A DNA stretch of 64,000 nt from Pascua guehoae (lineage: Eukaryota; Basidiomycota; Tremellomycetes; Trichosporonales; Trichosporonaceae). Where the stretch lies: NCBI GenBank assembly GCA_001600415.1, contig BCJX01000003.1, positions 2,232,761-2,296,760 of the forward strand, written 5' to 3'. Of the stretch, positions 39,103 through 49,597 are shown piece by piece. Position 1 is the stretch's first letter. Every line of letters starts with the position of its first letter. The position numbers and the translations under genes are program-made. Under the pieces are notes generated by a model, which worked only from the letters and a program-made list of their open reading frames with translations, made no database searches and was not told where the DNA came from.

Positions 39103-41661
39103 ATGCTCCCGCTCGTCTCGACCATTCTCGACACGCTCGACGCAGAGATATCAGGATGCTCGGGTATGTATCCCCCCAATCCCTCCAAGCCCAGAGGCAT
39201 GACACTCCGCTCCCCGCGCTCCATGCTGACGAGCAGACCTCGCGCCGCTGGGGACCTGCGTCCTCTCGGTCCTTGGCCGCGCGCTCGTCGACCTGCGCAC
39301 ACTTTCACGCGAGTGCGTTGCGGACACGGACGACCAGGGCGAGCCTAGGTCCAAGACCAAGACCAAGACCAAGACCAAGACCAAGACCAAGACCAAGACC
39401 AAGACCAAGACCAAGGACAAGCCCAAGCCCAAGCCCAGGTCCACTCCCAAGACCAAGACCAACCCCAGGTCCAAATCCAGCCCCAAGGACCAGCCCAACC
39501 CCAAACCCAAGCCCATCCCCAACCCCAACCCCAAGGCCCGAACGCAGCTCCGGTGCAAAACCGCCCTCGGCACGCTCCTAACCCTCGCCCGCGCCCAGGT
39601 CCGCGCCCTCCCCTTCCACCTCGTGTCCCGCCCCACGCTGCGGCTCTACACGGACGCGTCGCTGCTCTTGTCCCTCCTCGACCTGGTGCGGTTATCCCAG
39701 GACGCGCGGGTGGGGGCGGGCAGCGAGGCGTGTCGGCGCGTGAGGACGAGGCGGAGGCGGGTGAGGAGGGCGGTCAGGCGGGTGGATATGGCGATTATCG
39801 TCGCGGGCGCGCTGGGGGAGGGGCGGGGGGCGTGGGCGCAGGCGATTGTTGGGGCGTTGCAGGGTGTGCAGGTTGGGCTGCAGGTTGGGAAGCGACGGCG
39901 GGTGGGTGGGGTTGGTGGTGGGGGTGCGGCTGTGGCTGTGGCTGGGGGTGGGGAGAGAGAGTGCATGGCCGGCCCGGTGTCCCCTTCCCCTTCCCGTTCC
40001 CGTTCCCCTACCCCGACGCGCTCCCCACCACGCTCCCCACCACCCCTCGCCTCCCCCCCACCACCAACCGTATCCTCCGAGCCACTCCAGTTCGCCCCCA
40101 CACCCATCCCCACCATCCCCCCACCCCCAACCCACACGTACGCCCACGCCCACTCGTCCACGCCGTTCATCCTGCGCGGATACCTCGCGGACGACGCGCA
40201 CCACCCGCGCTGGCGGGCGCTGGCGCGCTGGCCGCACGCGAGCTATCTTGCGCGCGCGGGGGAGGGGCGGGTCGTGCCCGTCGAAGTGGGGAGGAGCTAT
40301 GATGAGGACGGGTGGGGGCAGAGGATTATGGGGTGGGACGAGTTTTTGGGGAGGGCGGGGTGGGGAGAGGTGGGGGNNNNNNNNNNNNNNNNNNNNNNNN
40401 NNNNNNNNNNNNNNNNNNNNNNNNNNNNNNNNNNNNNNNNNNNNNNNNNNNNNNNNNNNNNNNNNNNNNNNNNNNNNNNNNNNNNNNNNNNNNNNNNNNN
40501 NNNNNNNNNNNNNNNNNNNNNNNNNNNNNNNNNNNNNNNNGGAGGGGGGGAAGGTGCCGATGCGGGTGGGGCAGGTGGATCAGGTGGAGCAGGTGGAGCG
40601 AGTCAAGCAGGTGGAGAACTAGAGGCGAAGGGGGAGAGGGGAGTGAAGAGGCGCGCGGGTGAGGCTGGGTTGGACTCGGACTCGGACTCGGACTCGGACT
40701 CGGACTCGGAATCAGGTCTGAGCTCAGACTCGGACTCGGCCTCGGCCTCGGACTCGGACCCAAACACCCCCGACCGGGACGCACCACACGACCCCTCCCC
40801 ACCGCTCTACCTCGCACAACACGCCCTCTTCACCCAGTTCCCCTTTCTCGAACGCGACATTGCGCTCCCGGACTATGTCTACGCTGAACCCTCCGCGCCC
40901 GCCAATGTGCCGTACACGGCCCCGCCCGACGTGCTGGTCAATGTGTGGATTGGGCCTGGGGATCGCGTCGTGAGCCCCGCGCATACGGTGAGTCCTAGTC
41001 CTAGATTCTGCTGGACCCGTGCTGGCCATGTCCGACCTCGACTGACTGCCAGGACCCGTACTTTAACTGCTACGCGCAGGTGGTCGGGCGTAAGCGTGTG
41101 TGGCTTGCCCCGCCTGAGGTCGGGCCGTGGATGCGTGCGTATGGCAAGGGAGGTGATGGCGATGGCGATGGCAATGGCGATGGCAATGGCGATGGCAATG
41201 GCGATGGCAATGGCGATGGCAATGGCGATGGTGAAGACCAAGCCGATAGCGAAGGAGATAGCGATGACGATGGCGCTGTTGATGGCGAAGGAGATCGCAC
41301 ACCGAGCGGAGCAGGAGACAAAGGCTGCGATCCATCCCGTGACCCCAATCCCGACACCAACCCCAACCCCAACACCGACACCGACCCCGACGCCGCCGCC
41401 CACACCCCTCCCCCACCCTCGGGACCCAGCGCCCTCGCCGCCCAGTACATGACCAACACATCGACCCTCCCCCTCCTCCGCCCGGGCACGACGCTCGACG
41501 CCGCCTTCCGCCGCCGCTTCCCACACTACATGGCCAAAGTGTACCCCCACGCCCTCGAGGCCGTGCTCGACCCGGGCGACCTGCTCGTCTTCCCCCCCGG
41601 GTGGTGGCATGCGATGCGCGGCGAGGGCGACAAGTGCTGGAGTGTGTCGTTTTGGTACTAG
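39103..41661 (+). CDS. JmjC-domain protein, JMJD5/KDM8-like
   Basis: Three exons (39103-39163, 39237-40987, 41053-41661) give about 806 residues, including about 55 unknown ones in a 164-nt assembly gap. JMJD5-type proteins are Fe(II)/2-oxoglutarate oxygenases acting as protein hydroxylases. The N-terminal helical domain (RLYTDASLLLSLLDL, RVDMAIIVAGALGEGRGAWA) and the segment FILRGYLADDAHHPRW, RVVPVEVGRSYDEDGWGQRI match that class. The JmjC part has PDVLVNVWIGPGDRVVSPAH joined by intron 2 to T-DPYFNCYAQVVGRKRVW, so the HxD iron ligands straddle the intron; the distal His lies in GDLLVFPPGWWHAM, ending SVSFWY. Odd insertions: a (Lys-Thr)n run followed by Pro-Lys/Asn repeats in exon 2, an acidic (Asp-Ser)n run after the gap, and a (Gly-Asp-Gly-Asn)n insert inside the JmjC domain. 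Whether it is active cannot be judged. Confidence 0.82.
39349..39420 (+). repeat. (AAGACC)n coding hexamer repeat
   Basis: About eleven copies encode Lys-Thr; degenerate CCCAAG/CCCAAC units encoding Pro-Lys and Pro-Asn continue to about 39535. Confidence 0.9.
40377..40540. other. Assembly gap of 164 N
   Basis: Unknown bases within exon 2 of the JmjC gene. Both flanks are G-rich (GGTGGGGG before, GGAGGGGGG after), so the missing part is probably a G-rich repeat coding for Gly/Glu. The reading frame is the same on both sides if the gap size is right. Confidence 0.95.
41152..41235 (+). repeat. 12-bp coding minisatellite (GATGGCAATGGC)n
   Basis: About six copies, encoding Asp-Gly-Asn-Gly, inserted between conserved JmjC segments RKRVWLAPPEVG and MTNTSTLPLL. 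Confidence 0.9.
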
Positions 41662-42116
41662 CACTAGCACGTTGGTGGGGTGTGTGCTCGTATTCGTCGC
41701 TGAGGCATTGCGATGGAGCGTGTGGTATACTGGCACATGTTGGGTCGAACTTTGCTCGTTCGAGCTGAGGCCTTGTGGGCTTCGACCTGCCGTTCAGTGC
41801 TGGCGAGCGGTGGTACAGTCCTGTGTTGGCAGTTTACAGCTACCGCATGCAGTTCACAGCTACCGCATTTCAGGTCCACATTGGCCGTGTCCGTCTGTCC
41901 GCTGCTCGTCAAACCCACTGGGCACAGTTGGTGTCTACTCGGTCGTGCTCCAGCACATCACTCGAGCATCCCGCATACACACTTGCTACTGCACTATGCC
42001 TTACTACATGCCCGACTACCCACTCTGCCCCACTACCCCTTGGTTGAACTATGGGACCTACAGATGCGTGTCATCACTTAACCTACATCATTTCTATGGG
42101 CGCTACGGGCGATACA

Positions 42117-42223
42117 GTGACCTGGTGGCGGCCGACGCCTGGTTCTACGAGAGCACTGAGAGTGTGAGCAATGTTGCTGGCGAGACCGCAGAGCAGAGCT
42201 GGTGCACTCACGAGACATGTTGG
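42117..42223 (-). pseudogene. Decayed copy 2 of the CDC50 terminal intron-exon module
   Basis: On the minus strand: ACATGTCTCGTGAGTGCACC, then GCCAGCAACATTGCTCACAC, TCTCAG and TGCTCTCGTAGAACCAG-CGTCGGCC-CCACCAGGT. It matches the true module base for base over most of its length, but the TGG of LSWN has become the stop TAG. Confidence 0.8.
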
Positions 42224-42245
42224 TGGGATTGCGTGCAGTTGCCCG

Positions 42246-42378
42246 GTGGGGCCAACACCTGATCCCACGAGAGAGCTGGAGTGTCAGTATGGTTACTGGT
42301 GAGACTCCTGGTTACTGGTGAGACTCCAGCTGAGCTCGGTCCATGCTCCCACAGCTGGTGTACTCACAAGACATGTCC
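42246..42378 (-). pseudogene. Decayed copy 1 of the CDC50 terminal intron-exon module
   Basis: On the minus strand: GGACATGTCTTGTGAGTACACCAGC, a rearranged middle with a duplicated CTCACCAGTAACCA, then CTCTCTCGTGGGATCAGG and GGCCCCACCGGGCAACTGCACGCA. It keeps the donor GTGAGTAC and the end of the mini-exon, but is more rearranged than the other copy. Confidence 0.7.
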
Positions 42379-42392
42379 AAGCATGCGTGCAG

Positions 42393-44209
42393 TTACCTGG
42401 TGGGGGCCGACGGTTGGTTCCACGAGAGTACTGGGAGTGTGAGCAGTGTTGCTGGTGAGCTCTATCTTGCACCAGTAGCTGGCGTACTCACGAGACATGT
42501 CACCGAGCTTGCGTGGCTTGATGAGGTGACGGACAAGGCCGGCGAGGGCGAGGACGACGCACACAATCGCGGCAGCGACGTACGCCCACCCGAGGAAGTT
42601 TTGCTTGCCGCCAATCCACGACACGGTCGAGATTTCAATCGACTTTGTACCACCAAACTGCTTGACGGGGTAGTCTGGGCGAGGTCAGCAGCGCCCGGGG
42701 TTGCCTTGAGCACTGGCCGCTCACTCATGTATGCCGAGATCTGGTACCGGCCCGAAAGCATGACATTGTTGTCGTTGCGACCCCAGAGCTTGCGGAAGGT
42801 GGGCAGGGCGGCGACGCGCATCCACACCTGGAAGTGCTCGTCGTTGGCCAGGTCGGGCCATTCCTTGTAGCCGTCCGGGTAACGCTCCATCCAGTTGGGG
42901 GGAGGGACCGCGTCCTCGGGTTCCATATAGTTGAGCTTTGAGACATACTGCTTAGAGAGGCCGTGCCACGCAATGTTCCTTTCGCTAAACGTGTACGACG
43001 AGTTGTCGGCGCCATTCTGCGAGTTGAGCAGCGTGAGCGACGGCGAAAACGTGTCGTTGAACACGCTGTTGGCGATCAGGCCACAGGGGTAGATGGGCTT
43101 GTCGTCGCGAACGGTAATGGGCTTGCAGTTGCCGCCCCGGAGGTCGTTTGCAAGCCGCTTCTTGCCAATGAGCTGGTCGGGGTCAAAGCTCTGCACGTAG
43201 CGACGGTGGTTCTGGTAATAGTTGGTGAGCTTGTAGTAGAGGAAAACGCCGGGTCCTGTGGCATGGTCAGCTGCCTTCTTCCATCACTCTGGTGCCGTCC
43301 GCAACGCACCAAGGTCGTAAGGAACGTCAAACTGGATCTCGCAGTGGGAGCGCTCGCCAACAGCCCCGTCCGCATGGGTCGTGTACCTCCACTGCGGCCT
43401 TGCGATCGAAGACTTCTTCACACTGGTGCCAGACTTGAGGTTGTCTGTGAGTGTTAGCGACAAGGGCCACAGGGTATGGAAGGCGGATTAGAGAGGACAA
43501 GGACTTGTCTGTTGACAACATGGCGGGCGCCAAGGCCTTTGGGTGTTGTTGACAGCATTCGACTACACCTTCCTTCCTCGCTCATTCCCTCGGCAGGAAC
43601 ACCTGACTCTACGCGCGCGCACGCGCGCACACACACAACTTACAGTTATAAGCTCCAGAGGGCATGTCACCAAAGCCGTCTGTCGGCGCGTCGCGGTCGC
43701 ATTGAGTGTAGTTGAGGGTAATGTTTGTGACCTTGCCGCTGCCCCAGATGATAACAGCTCCGATGGGCGCAAAGATGAGACCAATGATAAAGAGCGTGGG
43801 GAGCACAGCCTTGGGCGTCAGGATTGGCTGCCACGCCTTGAGGCGCTGCTGCTTAAACGCAGTGTCTGGCGGTTAGTTGTGTGCACGAGGTTGGAGGAGA
43901 CGCGTTGCCGCTCGGCTCGACACTGGGTTTGGCGCAGTTGGAGCAGCAGCACAACACAGAGGCCGTCTCGTTCAATGGTTGCATGTGCTCCTGCACGACT
44001 CGTTGACATGTAGTGGCAACCGCCAACGCGGCGCGTCGACAGGGTTGTGCCCAAACACCAGCTTGGCGAGGGCTGCAACCAGGCCTCCCCGTGTCGCGAC
44101 CGTCCAGCAGTTCCCACTCACTTGCTGGGCGCTTTGACCATTTGACCTTTTCTTTTGGCTCTTCGCCTTCGGACGGGCGGTTCTTTGTCTTCCTGTTGAA
44201 GAGACCCAT
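42393..44209 (-). CDS. CDC50: Cdc50/Lem3-family P4-ATPase partner
   Basis: Six exons (44209-44122, 43865-43644, 43444-43310, 43255-42725, 42674-42492, 42430-42393) give 398 residues. Cdc50 proteins are obligate beta subunits of phospholipid flippases (Drs2/Dnf type) in Golgi, endosome and plasma membranes. The model has [19 protein letters not shown], a first membrane segment ([20 protein letters not shown]), a large lumenal domain with cysteines and N-glycosylation sites ([50 protein letters not shown]), a second membrane segment ([19 protein letters not shown]) and the cytosolic tail KPRKLGDMS. The last coding exon is only 38 nt and gives [12 protein letters not shown], matching the YLSWN motif that ends these proteins. 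That last intron-exon unit recurs twice downstream as decayed copies. Confidence 0.92.
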
Positions 44210-44708
44210 GGCGGGGGGGCTGATGGGTGGGTGAGTGTGAGTTGAGAGATCAAGAGATGGGGTCTACTGTAGAGGTGTAACTAGTTGTTCGAGTTGCAGA
44301 TGACAAGAGCCACGCGTGCCGAGTGGGCCCCTGGGATGGAGGGTAGGTGGTGGCCCCCTCTGCCTCGGCCACCCCGCCCGCCGCCCGTGGGCTGTGGGTG
44401 CGCCCCGGCGGCCATTATTGGAATGAAAAGCGCACATAGCTACGTATTGACACCGCCACAGCCTCGTGGGCAGGCAGTGGCAAATCAATTCAAATTAGGC
44501 ACACAGATAGGTGATCTAAAATGCTGCACGCCTGGGAATTTCATATAGATTTTGCATGCCTAAAGTCGCACGTGGCTTTTGTGCCATTCCCTGATCGGTT
44601 GGTGGACAGATTTCAACAAGTGGAAGTGGAAATGGTTTGCAACAAAACAACAATTACCCGGTTGTGGTCAACACATCCACCTACTGTACCTCCATAACAG
44701 CTATCACC
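44210..44708. other. Divergent intergenic region CDC50/IPI1
   Basis: Shared upstream region of two divergent genes. No clear TATA box. AT-rich near the IPI1 start. Confidence 0.5.
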
Positions 44709-47129
44709 ATGCCCAAAGCAACAAAGAAGAAGAAGGAAAAAGTCGCAGACTTTAAAGTGGGTTTTCAGGATGTACATCAGTTTTGTTCTAACCCGATCAG
44801 AAAGCCAAGCTCAAGCTGGGCAAGGGCAAAAAGGCTGCATCAAACGCGACAGACACTTCCTTCAAGGCGCGATGTGAGCTTGCTTCCTTTCCTTCCTTCC
44901 TGCCGGTCCAACCTGACCTTGCCTCGATATCGCGACTGACATTTCATAGCCATTGCTCTCCCATCACAGAAGCAGCTGTCCCGCGCGCTTGCTACTCAGG
45001 CGGAGGCTGAAGATGGCTCTGCCGGACCGTCCACCATACCCACGACGGCGTCTGGGTTGACGCTCGACGATGTACTCGTGCAGCTCCGACACGTCAATGC
45101 CGGTGTACGCAGAGAGTCGTTGAATCACATGAAGGAAGTCCTCAGCGCTGGTGTCAATCTCGGCATTCCTCTGGGTGAACGGCACGGCGAGGTCGCAAAG
45201 GTCATGCGCGGAGTGGGCGGTCTGCTCGCCGACGACGAGGCACATGTGCGCAAGGCGCTCATCGAATTCCTTGCCTGGTACCTTGCAAGATTGCCACGGG
45301 TGCGTTTGCTGGCGGACTGCGTGCCTGCATAGCTAACGCCACAGGCTGCTCTTTCGCCCTACCTCTCTCTCCTTCTCCTCCAGCTTTCGTCGGCGCTCAG
45401 CCACATCTTCCCCGCAGTGCGCATCGACGCGTGCCGGGTGGTCGAGCTCGTCCTCGAGACGCACGCGCCTGAGGTGGTCGGATCGTGGCCTTCCTCGACA
45501 TCTCAGGCCACAGCAACTACGGTGCCAACCTCTGGCTCCACAGTGTTCGACGGTCTCCGCTTGAGTGCAGGTCTTGGAGGCGAAAAGGGAGCGAGCACGC
45601 AGGCAGGCTTCCGCCTCACACCTGCGTCCAAGCTGGTTATTCTGCGCACTATCACCAAGTTTGTCGCCTCTGCCTTGGACACCAAGGAAGATAAAATGGA
45701 GTCCAGCACGAGGATAGTGCCAGTCTTGGGGACATTCGACCTTGCAGAGCTTGCCTTGTCGGCCGGTGTGCAGTGGTCATTGGGCACGTACAACTGGGCG
45801 CTCGAGTGGAATGGTGCAGGGAAACAGCGCCAGACGCGTGATCTTACTTCGGATGGTGCACTCGAGGAACTTTCTGTATGTCTGTTGGTGAAAGTGGATG
45901 GTGAGCTAACAGACCAGAGCACATACCTTTCTCTTCACCCTCTCCTTCTTGCGACGTTCATGGAGGCTGCGCCACTTGCGTTTAGCCCGTCGTCGTCGGT
46001 CACGGACGAGGTGTCCATGTCGCTCTGCTCGGCAACCACCGAGATGGCATGGCTCTTTGCGTCGTCCCTCATCAACGCCCCAGGCTTTGACGAGCTGACT
46101 TCGGCGGGCGAGCTGCGCACGGCATTTGCCGAGTTCCTCCGCCGAATGACGGCGTGGTTCCCGTTCAGTCGCCCGTCCGAGCCTGATGCGTCTGGCACAC
46201 TCTTTACGCTCTCCTTGCACTACGCCAAGCTCGCCGCATTGCTTGCACCCAAGCCACCACGCATCGCCCCGCCCCGCCGGCAAAGCGGGTGGCGACAGCG
46301 CGTGCGCGCCATCGAGGCCGCGTGGGCTAGCAAACGCGACAGTGACAGTAAAAGCAAGGGCAAGGCCATTGACGGCGCGTACCGCCTGGCCGCCGAATGG
46401 GTCGAGGAATGTTTGGTGAGCTAATGTGAACTCGCAATAGTTAGCTGACAACAGGCACCCCCTGCAGACGCACTGGCACCAGCCCTCCCCGCTCACTCGT
46501 ACGCGGCGCTCCTCCCTGTCCTCTGGCTCCTGCTGCAGGAACCAGGAGCGCCAATCGCCGAGCCACTCCTGTCCGCCGCCCTCCGCCAGCCAAGTGCAGG
46601 TGGCAAGCGGCGCGCTTCGGACGGCTTCATCGTCCGCCTGATTGACGCACACGAGGACCGGTTCTCAACACTGCCCTTCTTCATCCCTCTCAACTCGCCT
46701 GCGCGGCCCCTCGTTCACTCGTGGATTGGCGCCGCACCCCGCACCCTCTGGGAACTGGGAGCCAAGGATTCAGAGGCGTCGGCTGCCCTCCTCCGCTTCC
46801 TCCTGCGTCTTGGTACGCGTGGACCCGGCGCGTATGATCAATCATACTCGCTCATTTCTGCCGAGGTGGGTCAAAAGATCCTGCGTCAACTAACCCGCCA
46901 GATCTTCCCCGGTGTAGCGGCCAAGCTCATTCCATTCTTCCACCTTCTCCACCCCTCAAAGGGCGGTATCGACGGGCCATGGGCGCGCCTTCCGCCCGAC
47001 ACGCAGCGGCTCGCGCTCGACGTCGCACGCACGTGGGCACCGTTCGATGAGAGTGGCAAGCTCGCTGGTGCCGTCTCGCGCGCCATCGCGGGCACAGAGT
47101 GGGCGGCGGCGTACTGGGGTCGCAAGTAG
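44709..47129 (+). CDS. IPI1: Pre-rRNA-processing protein Ipi1 (TEX10 family)
   Basis: Seven exons (44709-44756, 44801-44873, 44950-45299, 45345-45875, 45918-46415, 46455-46865, 46902-47129) give 712 residues. Ipi1 is part of the Rix1 complex, which acts in ITS2 processing and remodelling of pre-60S particles in the nucleoplasm. The start MPKATKKKKEKVADFK joined to KAKLKLGKGKKAASNATDTS is the basic N-terminus typical of the family, and the conserved core follows: LDDVLVQLRHVNAGVRRESL, KEVL, VRGVGGLLADDEAHVRKALI-like, AALSPYLSLLLLQLSSALSH, IRIDACRVVELVLE-type helices. The rest is helical, HEAT-like. The length exceeds yeast Ipi1 (about 330) and approaches animal TEX10, as in other basidiomycetes. 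Its 3' end converges on KIN28 with 169 bp between. Confidence 0.85.
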
Positions 47130-47298
47130 GGAGAGGTTGACCGAAGATTGGCGGCATCGTGGTACGTGAGTAGACATAGTTAGACATAGCATAGCACCTG
47201 CACTCCTGCATCGTCTCTATCATGCAATGCATACTGTACAACATGTCTACGCTGCTACTCGACACACACCGTCTCGACACTGGCTCAAGACTGGAACG

Positions 47299-49299
47299 CT
47301 AGACAAATAGCCGTCGCGAGACACTCCTCTCGCCGCCATTCGCACTGGGGCTGCCCTTGCGCTTGGTCCCCGACTCGTGCCGGATGCCGTTGGCGGGCAC
47401 GGGGGGCTTTCCATTACCCAAGTCTTGCGGGCCAATATCACGGGGACGCAGCTCGGCGAGCGGTTTGGGCAAGAGGATGGGCGGGGTCGGGCGCGGTGCG
47501 GTCGTAAAGAAGCGGTGGTGGAGCGCGTCCTTGGCGCTCGGGCGCGCCTTGGGGTCGTACTTGAGCAGCTCGCGCGCGAGCGCCTGGCCGTCCTTGCCAA
47601 TCGACTCGATGTGGCGCCACCACTCCGACTTGGGGTAGCCCGGGATCTCGTGGTAGTCTGGGAGGTTTGTGTGGCCCTGTGTGTGAGTGCAGGGAACGGA
47701 AGAGAACAACGATGCCGAATGACAGCTGTAGCCAACAGAACTTCAACAGCTGTCTGCACTCACCGGCCAGTCCTTTTCGGTCGGGCTGCCCATGGCGTGA
47801 AACGTCTTTTTCAGCTGGTCAATGTCGCTATCGCCCGCGAGGAAGGGGACGCGGATGATGAGTTCGACAAAGATGGTGCCCATGGACCACATGTCGACCG
47901 CGCCAGAGTAGTACCGCGCGCCCCAGAGCAGTTCTGGCGGACGGTACCACCTGTGTGTGAGCCCAACCCTGCCATTCATTTTGGGGAGCGTGGAAGAAAG
48001 AAGAACCAAAGGCGAGATGCTGCCGGGTAACCTTGCACCTCTGAACAGAGTTTCCCTCCCATCTCGCCACCCGGGGCGCTCACGCGATACACGGACATGT
48101 CAAGCGCACACCAGCACTCACCTCGTAATCACCTGCGACGTCATGCGGTTGGCCGCGTCGCCAAACTCGCGCGCTAGGCCAAAATCGGCAATCTTGAGCT
48201 CGCCCGTGGACGCAATGAGCAAGTTGTTTGGCTTCAAATCCTGCCCCCGTTAGTATGCGCCAGGCGATCGGACACGACGAGGCAACAAAACAGCGCAGTG
48301 ACAACGCGCACACACGACTCACGCGATGCAGCACGCCGTTGCGGTGGATATACTCTAGGCCACGGAGCGACATGGCCATCCACGCCTTGATGTCGGCGCT
48401 GCGGAACACGAGCGTCTTGTCGCGGATCACGGCTTCGAGGTCGGTATCGAGGAACTCGAGCACGAGGTTGATGTTTTGCTTGACTGAGAAGACGTCCAGG
48501 AGCTGGGAGAGAGTCAGCTTGGCCTTGGCCTCTGCTTTGCCTGGGCCTAACCACAACTTCCAATACCCGCCCCAACAACCCCGGCCCCAACACTGACCCG
48601 ATCCAACTCCAACTCCAACTCCAACTCCAACTCCAACTCCAACTCCAACTCCAACTCCAACTCCAACTCCAACTCCAACTCCAACTCCAACTCCAACTCC
48701 AACTCCAACTCCAACTCCAACCACAACATCCAACCCCGACCCCAGCTCCCCCCGACCCCAGCCCCAACACCAGACAACTCACGCCGATAATGTTGGGATG
48801 GTGGAGCTCCTGAAGAAACTTGACTTCACGGAGCGCCGTCATGTCCAGCCCGTCCTTCATCTCGCCGACCTTGATCTTCTTGATTGCGACTGCGTGTCAG
48901 CCATTACAAGAACCGAGGCGGCGTCGCAGCTCTACGCTCCGTCTCGGTGGGGGGGTCCTGGACTCACTCTTGCGGCCAGTAGCCTTTTCGACGCCTGCAC
49001 GTTAGCTCACACCGACCCACGTCCTCGGCATATCACTCAAGAAGGGGGGATTGACACGACTCACCCTTGTACACATTCGCAAAGGTACCTTCACCAATCT
49101 TGACGCCCTTCTCCCCTGCCTGTCAGCTTTCAGTCTCGCCGATATGCGAGCCGACGTACACCGTCCTGCGCGCCTCTGGTTCTCCTGCGCGGCGAGATCC
49201 ATTGCGCTTGGTGGTGGGTGTTGTTGAAAGCGGGGTAGGGACAGGAGATGAGGCAAAGGCGAGGAAGATGACGGCCGGTGACAATCTAGTTCTGGCCAT
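47299..49299 (-). CDS. KIN28: Cdk7/Kin28 kinase of TFIIH
   Basis: Eight exons (49299-49162, 49116-49065, 48993-48967, 48889-48783, 48502-48323, 48240-48122, 47950-47764, 47676-47299) give about 395 residues. The kinase phosphorylates Ser5 of the RNA polymerase II CTD. Visible motifs: the Gly-loop [13 protein letters not shown], the VAIK lysine ([16 protein letters not shown]), the helix [15 protein letters not shown] specific to Cdk7, [30 protein letters not shown] with the T-loop Thr, [20 protein letters not shown], and [15 protein letters not shown] [16 protein letters not shown], which distinguishes Cdk7 from Cdk1. The N-terminus is uncertain: phase requires the ATG at 49299 and adds about 46 unconserved residues; the ATG at 49199 ([11 protein letters not shown]) is out of phase with the next exon under standard splice sites. 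The acceptor of exon 2 may be 49119. Intron 4 contains a (CTCCAA)n repeat. Confidence 0.88.
48602..48722. repeat. (CTCCAA)n hexamer repeat in KIN28 intron 4
   Basis: About 20 nearly perfect tandem copies of CTCCAA on the plus strand, bounded by related CCCCAACAC-type sequence. It lies inside a 280-nt intron. Confidence 0.92.
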
Positions 49300-49597
49300 C
49301 CTGTCACCTCCACTTGTGGCGGCGGAAGCAAATTGCCCAGACGCGTCCACGAGCCAAGCCTGCCGCGTGCAACATTACATGCACAGGTAGCAGAGCTGAT
49401 ACCATACCATGGTGGGAGACGGCTGCCTGCTTGCGCGGTACGCACGGCCGCACGGCTGAAAAGGTTTCGTACCAGCGGCATTCGTGACCAGCGGATTCGT
49501 GAATGCCTACATTGCCATAAGATCCCATCAAGAAGCACTACAGATTGACTATCACGTGTTCCCATCTGTGCCACGCAACTCCAACAACAGCAACGCA
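49300..49597. other. Short intergenic region KIN28/SEC12
   Basis: Fewer than 300 bp between the KIN28 start and the SEC12 stop; no TATA box or other feature seen. Confidence 0.4.

Larger units (their letters stand above)
41662..42392. other. Convergent intergenic region with decayed CDC50 end copies
   Basis: Between the 3' ends of the JmjC gene and CDC50. The half nearest CDC50 consists of two decayed copies of the last intron-exon module of CDC50 (listed separately). The remainder shows nothing recognisable. Confidence 0.6.

Noticed and set aside
39646..41736. Long minus-strand frames opposite the JmjC gene
   Set aside because: Antisense shadows of repeat-rich coding exons, reading as runs of Val-Gly, Leu-Gly and Ala-Ile.
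44433..44458. TACGTATTGACACCGCCAC as a cassette copy
   Set aside because: Only about 12 bases match copy a; the TGGCAGTCTC core is missing.
48602..48722. Regular repeats resembling a CRISPR array
   Set aside because: Perfect hexamers with no spacers, in a eukaryotic intron. The arrays at 14.1 kb and 41.2 kb are rejected for the same reason.
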